The notes: generated from the letters alone by a model not told the origin. A stretch of DNA of 64,000 nucleotides from Chloroflexota bacterium (GCA_019456165.1 VRUJ01000014.1:1-64000), one strand, 5' to 3'. Positions 36,267-44,484 are shown, numbered from the stretch's first letter. Numbers and translations are program-made.

Positions 36267-37238
36267 ATGACAATATTACTTTGGGTAGGCGGAGGATTGG
36301 TTTTACTTCTCCTCCTTGTTGGGGTGGTAGTTACAGTATCAGGTGAGCGTTCGCTTGTAGAGGAGCGGATTGGCAAATATCTGGATGAATCAGAACAAGA
36401 ATTCGAATTTCTAGACCAGGAAGAAGATGGAGAGCAATCCACACCGCTTACGGATTGGATAAACGCACGCGTTGAAAAATCTAATTTTGGAGATAATATC
36501 GCGCGTGAATTGGCACGCGCGGATCTAAAATTCAAACCAGGGGAATATGTGTCCATAATGGGTATCTCAAGTTTCGCCACTGCCGCCTTTTCATATTATT
36601 TTTTTAATGGCTCACCCGTATTTGCTTTGGGAGGATTAATTGTCGGTTTGTTCATTCCACGCCTGCTTGTAAAAAGACAACAAAGCGCTCGCTTGAATAA
36701 ATTCGGTATTCTGTTGCCTGATATGTTAAATTTGATGGTCAATGGCCTCAGGGCCGGGTTTTCGAACATGCAAGCTATGGAGGCAGTGAGTAAAGAACTG
36801 CCTACTCCAATCAGCGATGAATTTCGCCGCGTTGTCCAGGAAATGCAGCTTGGCGTGCCAATGGAAAAATCTTTAGCTAACTTGTTACGTCGCATACCCA
36901 GCGATGATCTTGATCTGGTAATCACCGCAATCAATGTTCAGCGAGAGGTTGGCGGCAACTTGTCAGAAATTCTAGAAACTATTGCACACACCATTCGCCA
37001 AAGAATTATCATGAAAGGCGAGATAAAAACTCTAACTGCGCAAGTTGTGTATTCAGGCAGGTTCATTTCAATACTGCCTGTTATCTTGGCATTGATACTA
37101 TGGGTTGTGAATAGAAATTATATGATGCAGTTTTTTTTGGAACCAAAATTTTGTGGCATAGCAATGCTGACCTGCGCTGGTTTCATGATAATAATTGGAT
37201 ACTATGCGATGATGAGGATAGCAGATATAGAAATTTAA
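36267..37238 (+). CDS. tadB: Tad inner membrane platform protein TadB
   Basis: This 323-residue membrane protein has a type II secretion F (T2SSF) domain at residues about 155-285 (LPDMLNLMVNGLRAGFSNMQAM, MQLGVPMEKSL). It has an N-terminal helix, a central helix pair and two C-terminal helices. It forms the platform with TadC and contacts the CpaF ATPase. It starts 31 bp after cpaF and is followed by tadC. Confidence 0.92.
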   Translation: MTILLWVGGGLVLLLLLVGVVVTVSGERSLVEERIGKYLDESEQEFEFLDQEEDGEQSTPLTDWINARVEKSNFGDNIARELARADLKFKPGEYVSIMGISSFATAAFSYYFFNGSPVFALGGLIVGLFIPRLLVKRQQSARLNKFGILLPDMLNLMVNGLRAGFSNMQAMEAVSKELPTPISDEFRRVVQEMQLGVPMEKSLANLLRRIPSDDLDLVITAINVQREVGGNLSEILETIAHTIRQRIIMKGEIKTLTAQVVYSGRFISILPVILALILWVVNRNYMMQFFLEPKFCGIAMLTCAGFMIIIGYYAMMRIADIEI

Positions 37239-37280
37239 TAATTCATACCTCGATTACCTAACTGAATAGGAGTAGGAACC

Positions 37281-38225
37281 ATGTTTATTGGTTTTTTAGT
37301 GTTGTTATTTGTGGGTATCGCTGCAGCGTTGGTAGTTATTGGTTTGCGATCCGCCCAAGAGGAAGATCCATTTGAAACTCGCTTAGCAGAATTTGCTGAA
37401 CGCGGTGAAGCTACCAGCCTAGAAGATATTGAGCTCTCACAACCCTTTATGGATCGTGTGGTATACCCGGTTGCGCGGCGATTAGGGGAAATTGCCCTGC
37501 GGTTCACACCTCAAAGTGCCCTGCAAGAAATTGCCGTTAAATTAGAGATGGCAGGCAACCCGAGGGGGTTGGAGCCGACGACATTTTTTGCATTACGTAT
37601 CGGTGTTGGAGTTGGCGTAGCGATAATACTTTTTATTATCTTTTTAGCTGCTCCAGGTCAATCCCCTTTCTCTTTGCGAAATCTTGGAATCTTGACAGGG
37701 TTTACATTATTCGGCTTTTACGTGCCCAATCTACTTATTTCCAGCCGAATCTCTAGCCGCCAAAATGAAGTGCGTAAAGCGATGCCAGATGCTTTGGACT
37801 TGCTTACGATTTGTGTTGAAGCAGGGCTTGGCTTTGACGCAGCAATGAAGAAAGTGCAAGAAAAATGGGATAATGAATTGGCCTTGGCATTCGGGAGAGC
37901 ACTCCAAGAGATACAGCTTGGTAAACTAAGGCGTGAGGCTTTGCGTGATATGTCTGACCGGATGGGAGTCACGGAGTTTCACAGTTTCGTCGCGGCAATA
38001 ATTCAGAGCGAGTCCTTGGGTGTTAGCATGGCAAAAGTCTTGCGTATTCAATCTGATGATATGCGCATAAAACGCCGCCAGAGAGCAGAAGCAGAAGCTC
38101 AAAAAGCGCCGGTGAAAATGCTTTTCCCTATGGCGCTCTTGATCTTTCCTACTATTATGTTGATCTTATTAGGCCCCGCAGTATTACTTTTAATGCGTTC
38201 GGCTTTGGGCGGCATACTCTTTTAA
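37281..38225 (+). CDS. tadC: Tad inner membrane platform protein TadC
   Basis: This 314-residue paralogue of TadB contains a T2SSF domain (residues about 165-290: KAMPDALDLLTICVEAGLGFDAAM, SLGVSMAKVL) and ends in two closely spaced hydrophobic helices. The ATG is preceded by AGGAG. It completes the platform pair and is the last recognisable tad gene. No prepilin peptidase (TadV/CpaA), secretin or TadE/F gene follows, and comF is next, 13 bp later. Confidence 0.92.
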   Translation: MFIGFLVLLFVGIAAALVVIGLRSAQEEDPFETRLAEFAERGEATSLEDIELSQPFMDRVVYPVARRLGEIALRFTPQSALQEIAVKLEMAGNPRGLEPTTFFALRIGVGVGVAIILFIIFLAAPGQSPFSLRNLGILTGFTLFGFYVPNLLISSRISSRQNEVRKAMPDALDLLTICVEAGLGFDAAMKKVQEKWDNELALAFGRALQEIQLGKLRREALRDMSDRMGVTEFHSFVAAIIQSESLGVSMAKVLRIQSDDMRIKRRQRAEAEAQKAPVKMLFPMALLIFPTIMLILLGPAVLLLMRSALGGILF

Positions 38226-38238
38226 ACTCACAAATATC

Positions 38239-38973
38239 ATGACCTTGCCGGGCACCTTAAATCCTCCGGCACTGGCGTACCGCTTGTATCAATGGTTTTG
38301 GAATTCGCTGGACTGGCTGTATCCGCCGCAATGTGCCGGTTGTGAGACCATCGGTTACCGATGGTGCCAAGAATGTCAGGCGAGTTCACCGCGACTTCCC
38401 GATAAACTTTGCATGAGCTGCGGAACACCCCATAAAGGTGTTCGCGTTTGTGAACAATGCCAACTTTTACCACCCAATTATGATGCTGTACGTTCTTGGG
38501 CTGTTTTTGAGGACCCTTTACGGAAAGCAATTGTGAGATTGAAATATAAGCGGGACCTTGGTTTGGGCGAAGTTCTTGCTCGATCCCTCATTGGTATTAT
38601 GCATAAAATTGAATGGCAGATTGATATGGTTATCCCAGTTCCTCTGGGAAAAACCCGCTTATCAGAGCGAGGTTATAACCAGGCAGCCGTTTTGGCTAGG
38701 CCATTGGCATTGTCATTAAGGTTACAGTACCAACCAAACGCCTTGCACAGGATTCGGGAAACTATCTCTCAGGTGGGATTATCTTTCAGTGAAAGGCGGG
38801 AAAATGTAGCTGGAGCTTTCGAAGCTGATAGGAGTGTGGTAGCTGGAAAGCGTATACTTATGGTGGATGACGTGATGACCACAGGAGCTACTTTGGATGA
38901 ATGCGCCAAAGCTCTTAAATTGGCTGGAGTCAAGCAGGTATTAGGAATTACTCTGGCAAGGGTGGTTGAATAA
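38239..38973 (+). CDS. comF: ComF family phosphoribosyltransferase-like protein
   Basis: This 244-residue protein has an N-terminal zinc-binding region with four CxxC pairs (CAGC, CQEC, CMSC, CEQC). A type I phosphoribosyltransferase domain follows, with the PRPP loop ILMVDDVMTTGATLDE near residue 210. ComF proteins are needed for DNA uptake in naturally competent bacteria, probably at the translocation motor. Position next to the tad genes and hpf is suggestive, since comF-hpf (yfiA) adjacency is widespread. No Shine-Dalgarno is evident. Confidence 0.9.
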   Translation: MTLPGTLNPPALAYRLYQWFWNSLDWLYPPQCAGCETIGYRWCQECQASSPRLPDKLCMSCGTPHKGVRVCEQCQLLPPNYDAVRSWAVFEDPLRKAIVRLKYKRDLGLGEVLARSLIGIMHKIEWQIDMVIPVPLGKTRLSERGYNQAAVLARPLALSLRLQYQPNALHRIRETISQVGLSFSERRENVAGAFEADRSVVAGKRILMVDDVMTTGATLDECAKALKLAGVKQVLGITLARVVE

Positions 38974-39030
38974 TCTAGTTAGGACAAAAATTAGACGAAG
39001 GGGAACTATTCCCTTATGAAAGGAGAAATA

Positions 39031-39600
39031 ATGGCAATAGAAATAGACATCCATTCAAAAGATATGGAAGTAGATGACAGGTTGTATTCATATATCACCA
39101 AGAGGGCGGCAAGAGTTGAGCGATATATCAAAGGTGTTCGAGATTTGAGGATCGATTTATCCTTTATCAAATCAGCCCGTGATGCCAATGATCGACAGGT
39201 TGCTGAGATCACTCTTCGCGGGAAGGGCTTTATCTTGCGAGCTGAGGAACGTACCGATGATATCTATTCCGCTTTCGATATCGCATTAGACAAATTGCAG
39301 CGCCGCATCGCACGTTATAAGGGCAAACATTACAAGGGACATGGTGATAGGGCTACTGTCCGGGAAGGACCTTTGGAAGAGGGAGCAGATATTACTGAGG
39401 CGGCTGATTCGGAAAAGGAAATTGTTAGACGAAAAATGTTCACACTAAAGCCAATGGATGAGCAAGAAGCTATTGAACAAATGAATCTATTAGGGCATGA
39501 AGACTTCTTTGTATTTTTTAATGTGAACACCGATTCTGTGAATGTGCTTTACCGGCGTAGAAACGACTCATATGGATTAATTGGAACCGAAATCGCATAA
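39031..39600 (+). CDS. hpf: Ribosome hibernation promoting factor, long form
   Basis: This protein of about 189 residues blocks idle ribosomes and dimerises them into 100S particles. The N-terminal S30AE domain is at residues 1-105 (DVDDRLYSYITKRAARVERY-like start). A linker and the C-terminal dimerisation domain follow (RRKMFTLKPMDEQEAIEQM, DFFVFFN, VLYRRRNDSYGLI). The track start at 39016 overlaps the Shine-Dalgarno. The ATG at 39031 has AAAGGAG at ideal spacing and is preferred. It is co-oriented with comF. Confidence 0.95.
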   Translation: MAIEIDIHSKDMEVDDRLYSYITKRAARVERYIKGVRDLRIDLSFIKSARDANDRQVAEITLRGKGFILRAEERTDDIYSAFDIALDKLQRRIARYKGKHYKGHGDRATVREGPLEEGADITEAADSEKEIVRRKMFTLKPMDEQEAIEQMNLLGHEDFFVFFNVNTDSVNVLYRRRNDSYGLIGTEIA

Positions 39601-39606
39601 AAAATG

Positions 39607-39676
39607 TTGTTACATAAGAAGAGGGCTTGTCTAAAGGAATAAGCAGCAACATAAGCCCTCTAACAATGAATTTTTT
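39607..39676. terminator. Bidirectional terminator between hpf and the convergent gene
   Basis: AGAGGGCTT and AAGCCCTCT form a 9-bp stem, extended by TTGTTA/TAACAA outside it. Six T follow on the plus side (39671-39676), and the A-run at the left gives six T on the minus side, so it can serve both convergent transcripts. The loop is long (24 nt). Confidence 0.6.
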
Positions 39677-39684
39677 GCCCTCAA

Positions 39685-39891
39685 TTAATCGCCATTTTCT
39701 ACTGGTTCACAAGTTGCGTGTAAAAAGTAAAAATCACCTCGAGGGGGCATTAATTCTAAGACTTCGGTGACCAGAAATTTATCATCTCCCAGAGAGATAT
39801 GCTGGCCTGGCTCTGGCCGTTCAGACAGGTTTAGGATTGTGCCAGGATTATCGCCTTTAGTGATAACTATACTAACTTTGTAAGTTGGCAT
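39685..39891 (-). CDS. Small hypothetical protein paired with a cNMP-binding protein
   Basis: This 68-residue soluble protein appears mostly beta-strand (TYKVSIVITKG, HISLGDDKFLVTEVLEL) and is mildly acidic. I do not recognise a family. It starts 3 bp after the stop of the cyclic-nucleotide-binding gene, so the two are cotranscribed and probably translationally coupled. The product may be a partner or output of that sensor. Confidence 0.65.
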   Translation of the reverse strand: MPTYKVSIVITKGDNPGTILNLSERPEPGQHISLGDDKFLVTEVLELMPPRGDFYFLHATCEPVENGD

Positions 39892-39894
39892 CTT

Positions 39895-40341
39895 TTAACC
39901 TAAGTCACTCAAGTGGCGCTGACGCAGACGGAAAGATAAGTCTGCAGCAATATTTCGCATAACAATGTAACCAATCTTATGGTTGTTTTCACAGAGTTCT
40001 GCAAAAGCTTCTTGTTGAATTACCTGAACAGTTGTAGGGTTGTTGATCGCTCGGATTGTTGCCGACCGCGGTCCCTGATCTACTAGTGACATTTCACCAG
40101 CTGTTTGCCCGCTTCCCAGATTTACCACTAATTTCCTGGGCGCATCCTGTTCACTATCTACTGAGATTTCAGCAAAGCCTTCGATGATGATATAAAATTC
40201 ATTGCCGGGATTGCCTTGTTCGGCGATTATATCACCCTTAGAGTAGCTGCGTTCTTCACACAATGTTATAACTGCTTCAAGCTCAGAATCGCTGAGGCCT
40301 TCAAATAATTCAATTCCGAGTAAAGCTTGTTTTAGACTCAT
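39895..40341 (-). CDS. Stand-alone cyclic nucleotide-binding domain protein
   Basis: This 148-residue protein consists of one Crp-like cNMP-binding beta barrel. GNPGNEFYIIIEGFAEI marks the barrel, and GEMSLVDQGPRSATI is the phosphate-binding cassette with the ligand-contacting Glu and Arg. There is no C-terminal helix-turn-helix, so it cannot bind DNA by itself. AGGAAA lies upstream of the ATG. The ligand (cAMP, cGMP or none) cannot be told. The 217-bp gap upstream shows no gene. Confidence 0.88.
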   Translation of the reverse strand: MSLKQALLGIELFEGLSDSELEAVITLCEERSYSKGDIIAEQGNPGNEFYIIIEGFAEISVDSEQDAPRKLVVNLGSGQTAGEMSLVDQGPRSATIRAINNPTTVQVIQQEAFAELCENNHKIGYIVMRNIAADLSFRLRQRHLSDLG

Positions 40342-40558
40342 TAAAAATGTTTCCTATTAAAATAACTTTATTGGTGTTATGAGTGCTGTGACGGAGTTGG
40401 TGGTTATTGGATCTTCTTTTATTATAATCCCATTTTTTGAAATTTATGCTTTAAAACTATCTTGAATTTCCACATGGTTTCTATCAAAATATTAATGTAG
40501 AAAAAGCCAGAATTCCCAGTTACTTCTTTCGGGGTCCTTCCCTAATTGCTTTGATTTT

Positions 40559-41059
40559 TTACAAGCCAAAAATGCTTGGTTCGAGTTCTATCCTGTTATT
40601 CCGTTGTAAATACTTAGCTGCGTGTGCAATCGTTTTTCCAGTTTCTGGATGTTTGTAATCAGGATGAATTTCTGCTAAAGGAACTGCCAAATGAGGTGTT
40701 GACCACAAGGAAGGGTCTACTTCCGTATCTTCGTAGATCAAAATATCAATATCAATTTCGCGGGGAGCATTTTTATCCGAGGAGCGTTTGCGACCAAGTT
40801 TTGATTCAATTTTTCGGAGAATTTCATCTTTTATTTCATTAGATTCTTGGGGTGATAAGAACAGTAAAGCTGCATTGATAAACTCGGGTCCGGAAAATCC
40901 CATAGCGGGTGATTTCCAAGCTGAGGAGACAATTTCCACCTGCCCATGTTTTTTTAGAAGATTAATTGCCTTGGGTATGTTTTTTGTCGGGTTAATGTTA
41001 GAACCCAGACTCAGGTAATACTTTTTTAGGTGTCGCTCAATTTTTCCGGGTGCGTTCAA
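40559..41059 (-). CDS. folK: 6-hydroxymethyl-dihydropterin pyrophosphokinase
   Basis: HPPK transfers pyrophosphate from ATP to hydroxymethyl-dihydropterin in folate synthesis. The family motifs are YYLSLGSNI at the N-terminus, SSAWKSPAMGFSGPEFINAALL, and PREIDIDILIYED with the metal-binding Asp pair. The track ORF begins deep inside folB (41110). Based on a GGGAG 6 nt before a TTG at 41059, I place the start there, giving about 166 residues and a 23-bp overlap with folB. The exact start is uncertain because no in-frame ATG exists near the domain edge. Confidence 0.9.
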   Translation of the reverse strand: MNAPGKIERHLKKYYLSLGSNINPTKNIPKAINLLKKHGQVEIVSSAWKSPAMGFSGPEFINAALLFLSPQESNEIKDEILRKIESKLGRKRSSDKNAPREIDIDILIYEDTEVDPSLWSTPHLAVPLAEIHPDYKHPETGKTIAHAAKYLQRNNRIELEPSIFGL

Positions 41060-41399
41060 TTTCAACTCCCACAGACTTTGCGAAGCGCACGGCGCCAGGC
41101 TTTTCAACACGCACGTTCACTTTTTCTGCTCCAGGTTCCCCCAAACATATTTTGGCTATATCGTTTGCCAAAGCTTCCACAGTAAAACGGGATGTTTGCT
41201 CAGTGTGGCTTATCACCTTTTTGGATATTGTGCGGTAATTGACGGAATCGGTGATGTCATCGCTCTCGCCAGCTTTGCGTAGATCAGTGAATATGACGAT
41301 GTTAATTAAGATATCTTGCTTATTTTTCCTTTCCCAATCGTTAATTCCGATGATACCGCGCACTAAAAGATCGCTGATTAAGACCCTGTCCTGGTTCAT
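41037..41399 (-). CDS. folB: Dihydroneopterin aldolase
   Basis: This 120-residue enzyme converts dihydroneopterin to hydroxymethyl-dihydropterin, the substrate of FolK. Family motifs are RGIIGINDWER near residue 15, SVNYRTISKKV around 60 and VRVEKPGAVRFAKSVGVEI at the C-terminus with the catalytic Lys. It overlaps the upstream SDR gene by 4 bp and the downstream folK, forming a compact folate operon. Confidence 0.94.
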   Translation of the reverse strand: MNQDRVLISDLLVRGIIGINDWERKNKQDILINIVIFTDLRKAGESDDITDSVNYRTISKKVISHTEQTSRFTVEALANDIAKICLGEPGAEKVNVRVEKPGAVRFAKSVGVEIERTRKN

Positions 41400-42121
41400 A
41401 TCAAATGCCTCCCGCCGTCTAAGTGGATGATTTCGCCTGTGATATATGTAGGACCTTCTAGCAAGAAGAGCAAGGTTCTACCCACCTCGTCCAAGTCTGC
41501 CCAGCGGCCGGCCGGAACGTTTTCTAAAATGCTGGAAACATCAGCTCCATTACTGGGGGGGAGAATGGCGCCAAAAGCTATCCCGTTCACGGTAATGTTT
41601 GGTGCGAGAGTGATGGCCAGAGAATGGGTGAGACTGACCAAAGCTGCTTTGCTGATCGTGTATGCAAAATGGTCTGCGCCTGGACGTATGGCGCGCCAGT
41701 CTAGTATGTTTACGATGCGACCTTCTTGACCTTGGTCCAATGCACCTGCAAATGTTTGGCTGATAAGGAATGGGGCGGTTAGATTCACTGCCAGATGTTT
41801 GTTCCAGTTATCGAGGTCTGTTTCCGTTAAAGTTTGGTTTTTAAAAATCGAGGCGCTGTTAACAACCGCAAAAAGAGGCCCGTACTCCAAAGCTTCCGTC
41901 ACCAATGCGCCAGCTTCATCAGGCTTACTTAGGTCGGCTTTAACCAAATTGCCATTAACTCCCAGCGCCTTAACATCCGCAATTGTTTCTCTAGCACGTT
42001 CTTCTGAGCGCCAGTAATGGATGATTACCCCAAAACCAGCTTTAGCGGCTGCTAGGGCCATGGCGCGGCCAATCCTTACTGCCGCCCCGGTGATCAATAC
42101 ATTTTTTTCAGCCGCCTGCAT
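41396..42121 (-). CDS. SDR oxidoreductase, pteridine reductase-like
   Basis: This 241-residue short-chain dehydrogenase has the cofactor motif TGAAVRIGRAMA, with Arg in the place of the usual Gly (TGxxxRxG), and IIHYWRSEE after strand 2. Both are features of pteridine reductases (PTR1/FolM) that bind NADPH. The active site reads IVNILDW, then YTISKAAL (Tyr-x3-Lys). Direct coupling to folB and folK supports reduction of dihydrofolate or dihydromonapterin. An ordinary SDR with another substrate remains possible. Confidence 0.82.
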   Translation of the reverse strand: MQAAEKNVLITGAAVRIGRAMALAAAKAGFGVIIHYWRSEERARETIADVKALGVNGNLVKADLSKPDEAGALVTEALEYGPLFAVVNSASIFKNQTLTETDLDNWNKHLAVNLTAPFLISQTFAGALDQGQEGRIVNILDWRAIRPGADHFAYTISKAALVSLTHSLAITLAPNITVNGIAFGAILPPSNGADVSSILENVPAGRWADLDEVGRTLLFLLEGPTYITGEIIHLDGGRHLI

Positions 42122-42130
42122 AATAATATT

Positions 42131-42865
42131 CTAACCCTGTTCAGTTTTTTGAAGTTGTAGAATTCCCCACCAGCTCAATGCTAATATTATCCATGCAACA
42201 ATCTGTGCGGCGCGCAAACTATCGAAAATTATCAGGCTGTCTCCACGAAAAGCTTCCAAAAATAAACGGGCAGCAGCGCTCAACGCTAGAAATTTCAAAA
42301 AAAACGATCCGGGAATATTATTCTTTTCTTGGCGGGAAGGCCATACTAACCACAGGATCAATCCACCAGCGAGAGCCTGGTAAATTTGTGTAGGGTGCCG
42401 GCTTGCTCCCCAAAGATCTATTGCCCAGGGAAGCTCGCTGGGTGCGCCAAAAGCGCTGCCAGATGCTAGGTTGGCGATTGGGATTGCGATGCCTAAAATA
42501 GCAAATACTGGGATGAGTGCATCTAGAGTGGACTTGAGGACCAGTCCTCTCCGCTGCCCGTAGATTAGACTAGCCAATAAGGCTGCTGCTGCCCCACCAG
42601 CGGGATCGAGCAGGCTCGGGTTTAGGGAGATCAAGCTCGCAGGGTTATCTGCGAAGGAGGCTGGAAAACGTATGGCAACTGCCAACCGGGCGCCCACTAA
42701 TCCAGCGATTAATACTATGAACGTGAGGTTATAAATTAAATCGGGATTTATCTCATAACGTCTGGCATGGCGTTCGGCGATCGTCAAACCTAGCCATAAC
42801 CCAACCAGTAATATCAAGCCAGGAGTCTGCAGAGCTAAAGGACCAATTTGGAGAATAGGGAACAT
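42131..42865 (-). CDS. Lgt-like membrane protein lacking catalytic residues
   Basis: This 244-residue polytopic protein (about seven helices) resembles prolipoprotein diacylglyceryl transferase. Shared features are LVGLWLGL, GLVGARLAV, RHPTQIYQAL and a late Arg-x3-Glu (ARLFLEAFR). Residues known to be essential in E. coli Lgt are absent: the His of HGG is replaced (DPAGG), and the GRxGNFxNxE signature reads GIAIPIANLAS. It overlaps the stop of the upstream tlpA by one base. It may be a divergent paralogue with a new role, possibly acting with the thioredoxin. Diacylglyceryl transfer by it is unlikely. Confidence 0.72.
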   Translation of the reverse strand: MFPILQIGPLALQTPGLILLVGLWLGLTIAERHARRYEINPDLIYNLTFIVLIAGLVGARLAVAIRFPASFADNPASLISLNPSLLDPAGGAAAALLASLIYGQRRGLVLKSTLDALIPVFAILGIAIPIANLASGSAFGAPSELPWAIDLWGASRHPTQIYQALAGGLILWLVWPSRQEKNNIPGSFFLKFLALSAAARLFLEAFRGDSLIIFDSLRAAQIVAWIILALSWWGILQLQKTEQG

Positions 42866-43440
42866 TATCGCGTTTCTCCTATGAGTTGCATGGCTCGTAC
42901 TTCTAACAAAGCTTCCGCCATTGGCCCACCAATGATGACTTCCGTGATGATGCCATCTTTATCGACAAAATAAGAACTGGGGAAAGCACGCATGTTGTAT
43001 GCATCCGCAACTTCTCCGCGTACATCCAGTAAGATAGGGTATGTTAGGTTGTGTTCTTCGGCAAATGCAACTGCATTTGTGAGGCTGTCCTGGCTGGTAA
43101 TATTGACAGCCAGCACGACAAATCCCTGATCTTTATATTGATCATAAACGCGCTGCATAGCAGGCATCTCAGCCCGGCAAGGACCGCACCAGCTGGCCCA
43201 TAAATTCACCAATACACCCTGGCCTCTGAAATCAGAGAGAGTTAAAGTTTCTCCAGCAAGGGTTTCAAGCGTAAAATCTGGAGCCAGGAATCCCTTTTGG
43301 GGGGCAGGGATGTCCCCGCTGGTGGTCTCGCCTGGCTCTACCGCGCTGATCCAAATCCACCCTGCGCCAAATACAAGAATCAAGATTGAGAACAACTTAA
43401 ATTGCTGCGGATTGCTTGTTGCCAATGTGTTTCTCCTCAT
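42865..43440 (-). CDS. TlpA/ResA-type membrane-anchored thioredoxin
   Basis: This 191-residue extracytoplasmic thiol-disulphide protein has one N-terminal anchor helix (FSILILVFGAGWIWI, about 15-32), then a thioredoxin fold with NLWASWCGPC (Cys85, Cys88) and a cis-Pro at AFPSSYF. It probably reduces disulphides, for example in apocytochromes. An alternative TTG start at 43425 has a perfect AGGAGA upstream (made from the first codons), which would shorten it by five residues. It heads the minus-strand operon with the Lgt-like gene. Confidence 0.9.
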   Translation of the reverse strand: MRRNTLATSNPQQFKLFSILILVFGAGWIWISAVEPGETTSGDIPAPQKGFLAPDFTLETLAGETLTLSDFRGQGVLVNLWASWCGPCRAEMPAMQRVYDQYKDQGFVVLAVNITSQDSLTNAVAFAEEHNLTYPILLDVRGEVADAYNMRAFPSSYFVDKDGIITEVIIGGPMAEALLEVRAMQLIGETR

Positions 43441-43598
43441 CTGAGATTATTACATAATATTGAGAGAATCGTAAGGTGACTGTCGCTTTTGGACATTTTA
43501 CAGAGCATAGACGTTTGTCACTAAGTTAATATTACTTTGCGTGGGTGGCGAAAGGAAGGAGAAATAATTAGTATTAGCTTAGAAGAATACTGGTTCAG

Positions 43599-43626
43599 TT
43601 GACTTGCTAATTATTAGTGTTATGAT
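43599..43626 (+). promoter_or_regulatory. Promoter of the thioredoxin lipoprotein gene
   Basis: TTGACT and TATGAT are separated by 16 nt, with TGT before the -10 (extended). The predicted start near 43633 is downstream of the track's ORF start (43604), so the coding start must be the later ATG at 43673. Confidence 0.65.
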
Positions 43627-43672
43627 GGTATTAGTCCATTATAACACCTTTTCAAAAGAGGTTGATTCGGAA

Positions 43673-44329
43673 ATGTTCGTTTCAAAGAATAAAATAAAAT
43701 TTCTTGTATTATTAATAATAGCCAGTGTGCTAATACTTTCCGCTTGCGGAAATGGATCGAATTCTATAACACTGCCTAGTGACGAAACGGTCGAGGCTGT
43801 TTCAGTTGATGGAGAAGCGGTCTCACCAAACCAGCCTGAAACAGAAATGCCGACAGCTCCAGAAGATAATGGAGAAGCTGTCCCCACACCCCCAAAAGAA
43901 ACAGAAATGCCTGCTTCACCTACTCGTGTATCCGATGTGGTATATACTTTAGGATTTAGTTTGGGGGGTCCGGATTTGAGGGCTACAGCTCCTGGCAGGG
44001 TGAATTTGGCGTCTGGGGAAATTCAACTTGTGGAATTCTTCGCATTCTGGTGTACTCGCTGCCAACAAATGGCGCCCGTCGTGCACGGGTTAGAAAATAA
44101 GTATGGTGAAGATATAAGATTCATCTATTTGGATATTGATGACCCAGATACACTGGAACTCCAGCAAGCTGTCCATTACCAATATCGGCTCCGTCCATAC
44201 ATAATGCTTCTCGACGGAAATGGGGAGGTTATCACAGATGAAAGTGGAAACAAATACATTTGGATTGGTGTATTCCCGGGGGAGTCTCTAGATTTAGCGC
44301 TTATGAATATACTAAATGGGTATAAATAA
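43673..44329 (+). CDS. Thioredoxin-like lipoprotein
   Basis: From the ATG at 43673 this has 218 residues. A signal peptide ends in the lipobox LSAC (Cys25), predicting a lipid-anchored outer-face protein. A Pro/Glu/Thr-rich spacer of about 70 residues with two TEMP repeats follows. The thioredoxin-like domain has FFAFWCTRCQQMAP (CxxC with Thr-Arg) and a cis-Pro region at RLRPYIMLL. The Cys-Thr-Arg-Cys active site differs from both thioredoxin and TlpA types. A strong terminator follows, so it is a single-gene unit. Confidence 0.85.
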   Translation: MFVSKNKIKFLVLLIIASVLILSACGNGSNSITLPSDETVEAVSVDGEAVSPNQPETEMPTAPEDNGEAVPTPPKETEMPASPTRVSDVVYTLGFSLGGPDLRATAPGRVNLASGEIQLVEFFAFWCTRCQQMAPVVHGLENKYGEDIRFIYLDIDDPDTLELQQAVHYQYRLRPYIMLLDGNGEVITDESGNKYIWIGVFPGESLDLALMNILNGYK

Positions 44330-44353
44330 AAATTCAATCAAGGCGATTTTGGA

Positions 44354-44394
44354 AAACTCTCCGGTAGCATAGAAATTGCCCGGAGAGTTTTTTT
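44354..44394 (+). terminator. Intrinsic terminator upstream of the copper operon
   Basis: AAACTCTCCGG and CCGGAGAGTTT form a perfect 11-bp stem with a 15-nt loop, ending in a run of seven T. It insulates the lipoprotein gene from the copper operon. Confidence 0.9.
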
Positions 44395-44455
44395 GTTACC
44401 CTCGCCTAAAATTCAGGTGTAGCATTTTAAACTGTACATTGCGCTAACAGCCCTA

Positions 44456-44484
44456 TTGACAAATGGGGAAATTTCGTCTATTAT
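44456..44484 (+). promoter_or_regulatory. Promoter of the copper operon
   Basis: TTGACA (full consensus) and TATTAT are separated by 17 nt. The predicted start near 44491 is immediately before the CsoR operator, so repressor binding would block initiation. Confidence 0.82.
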
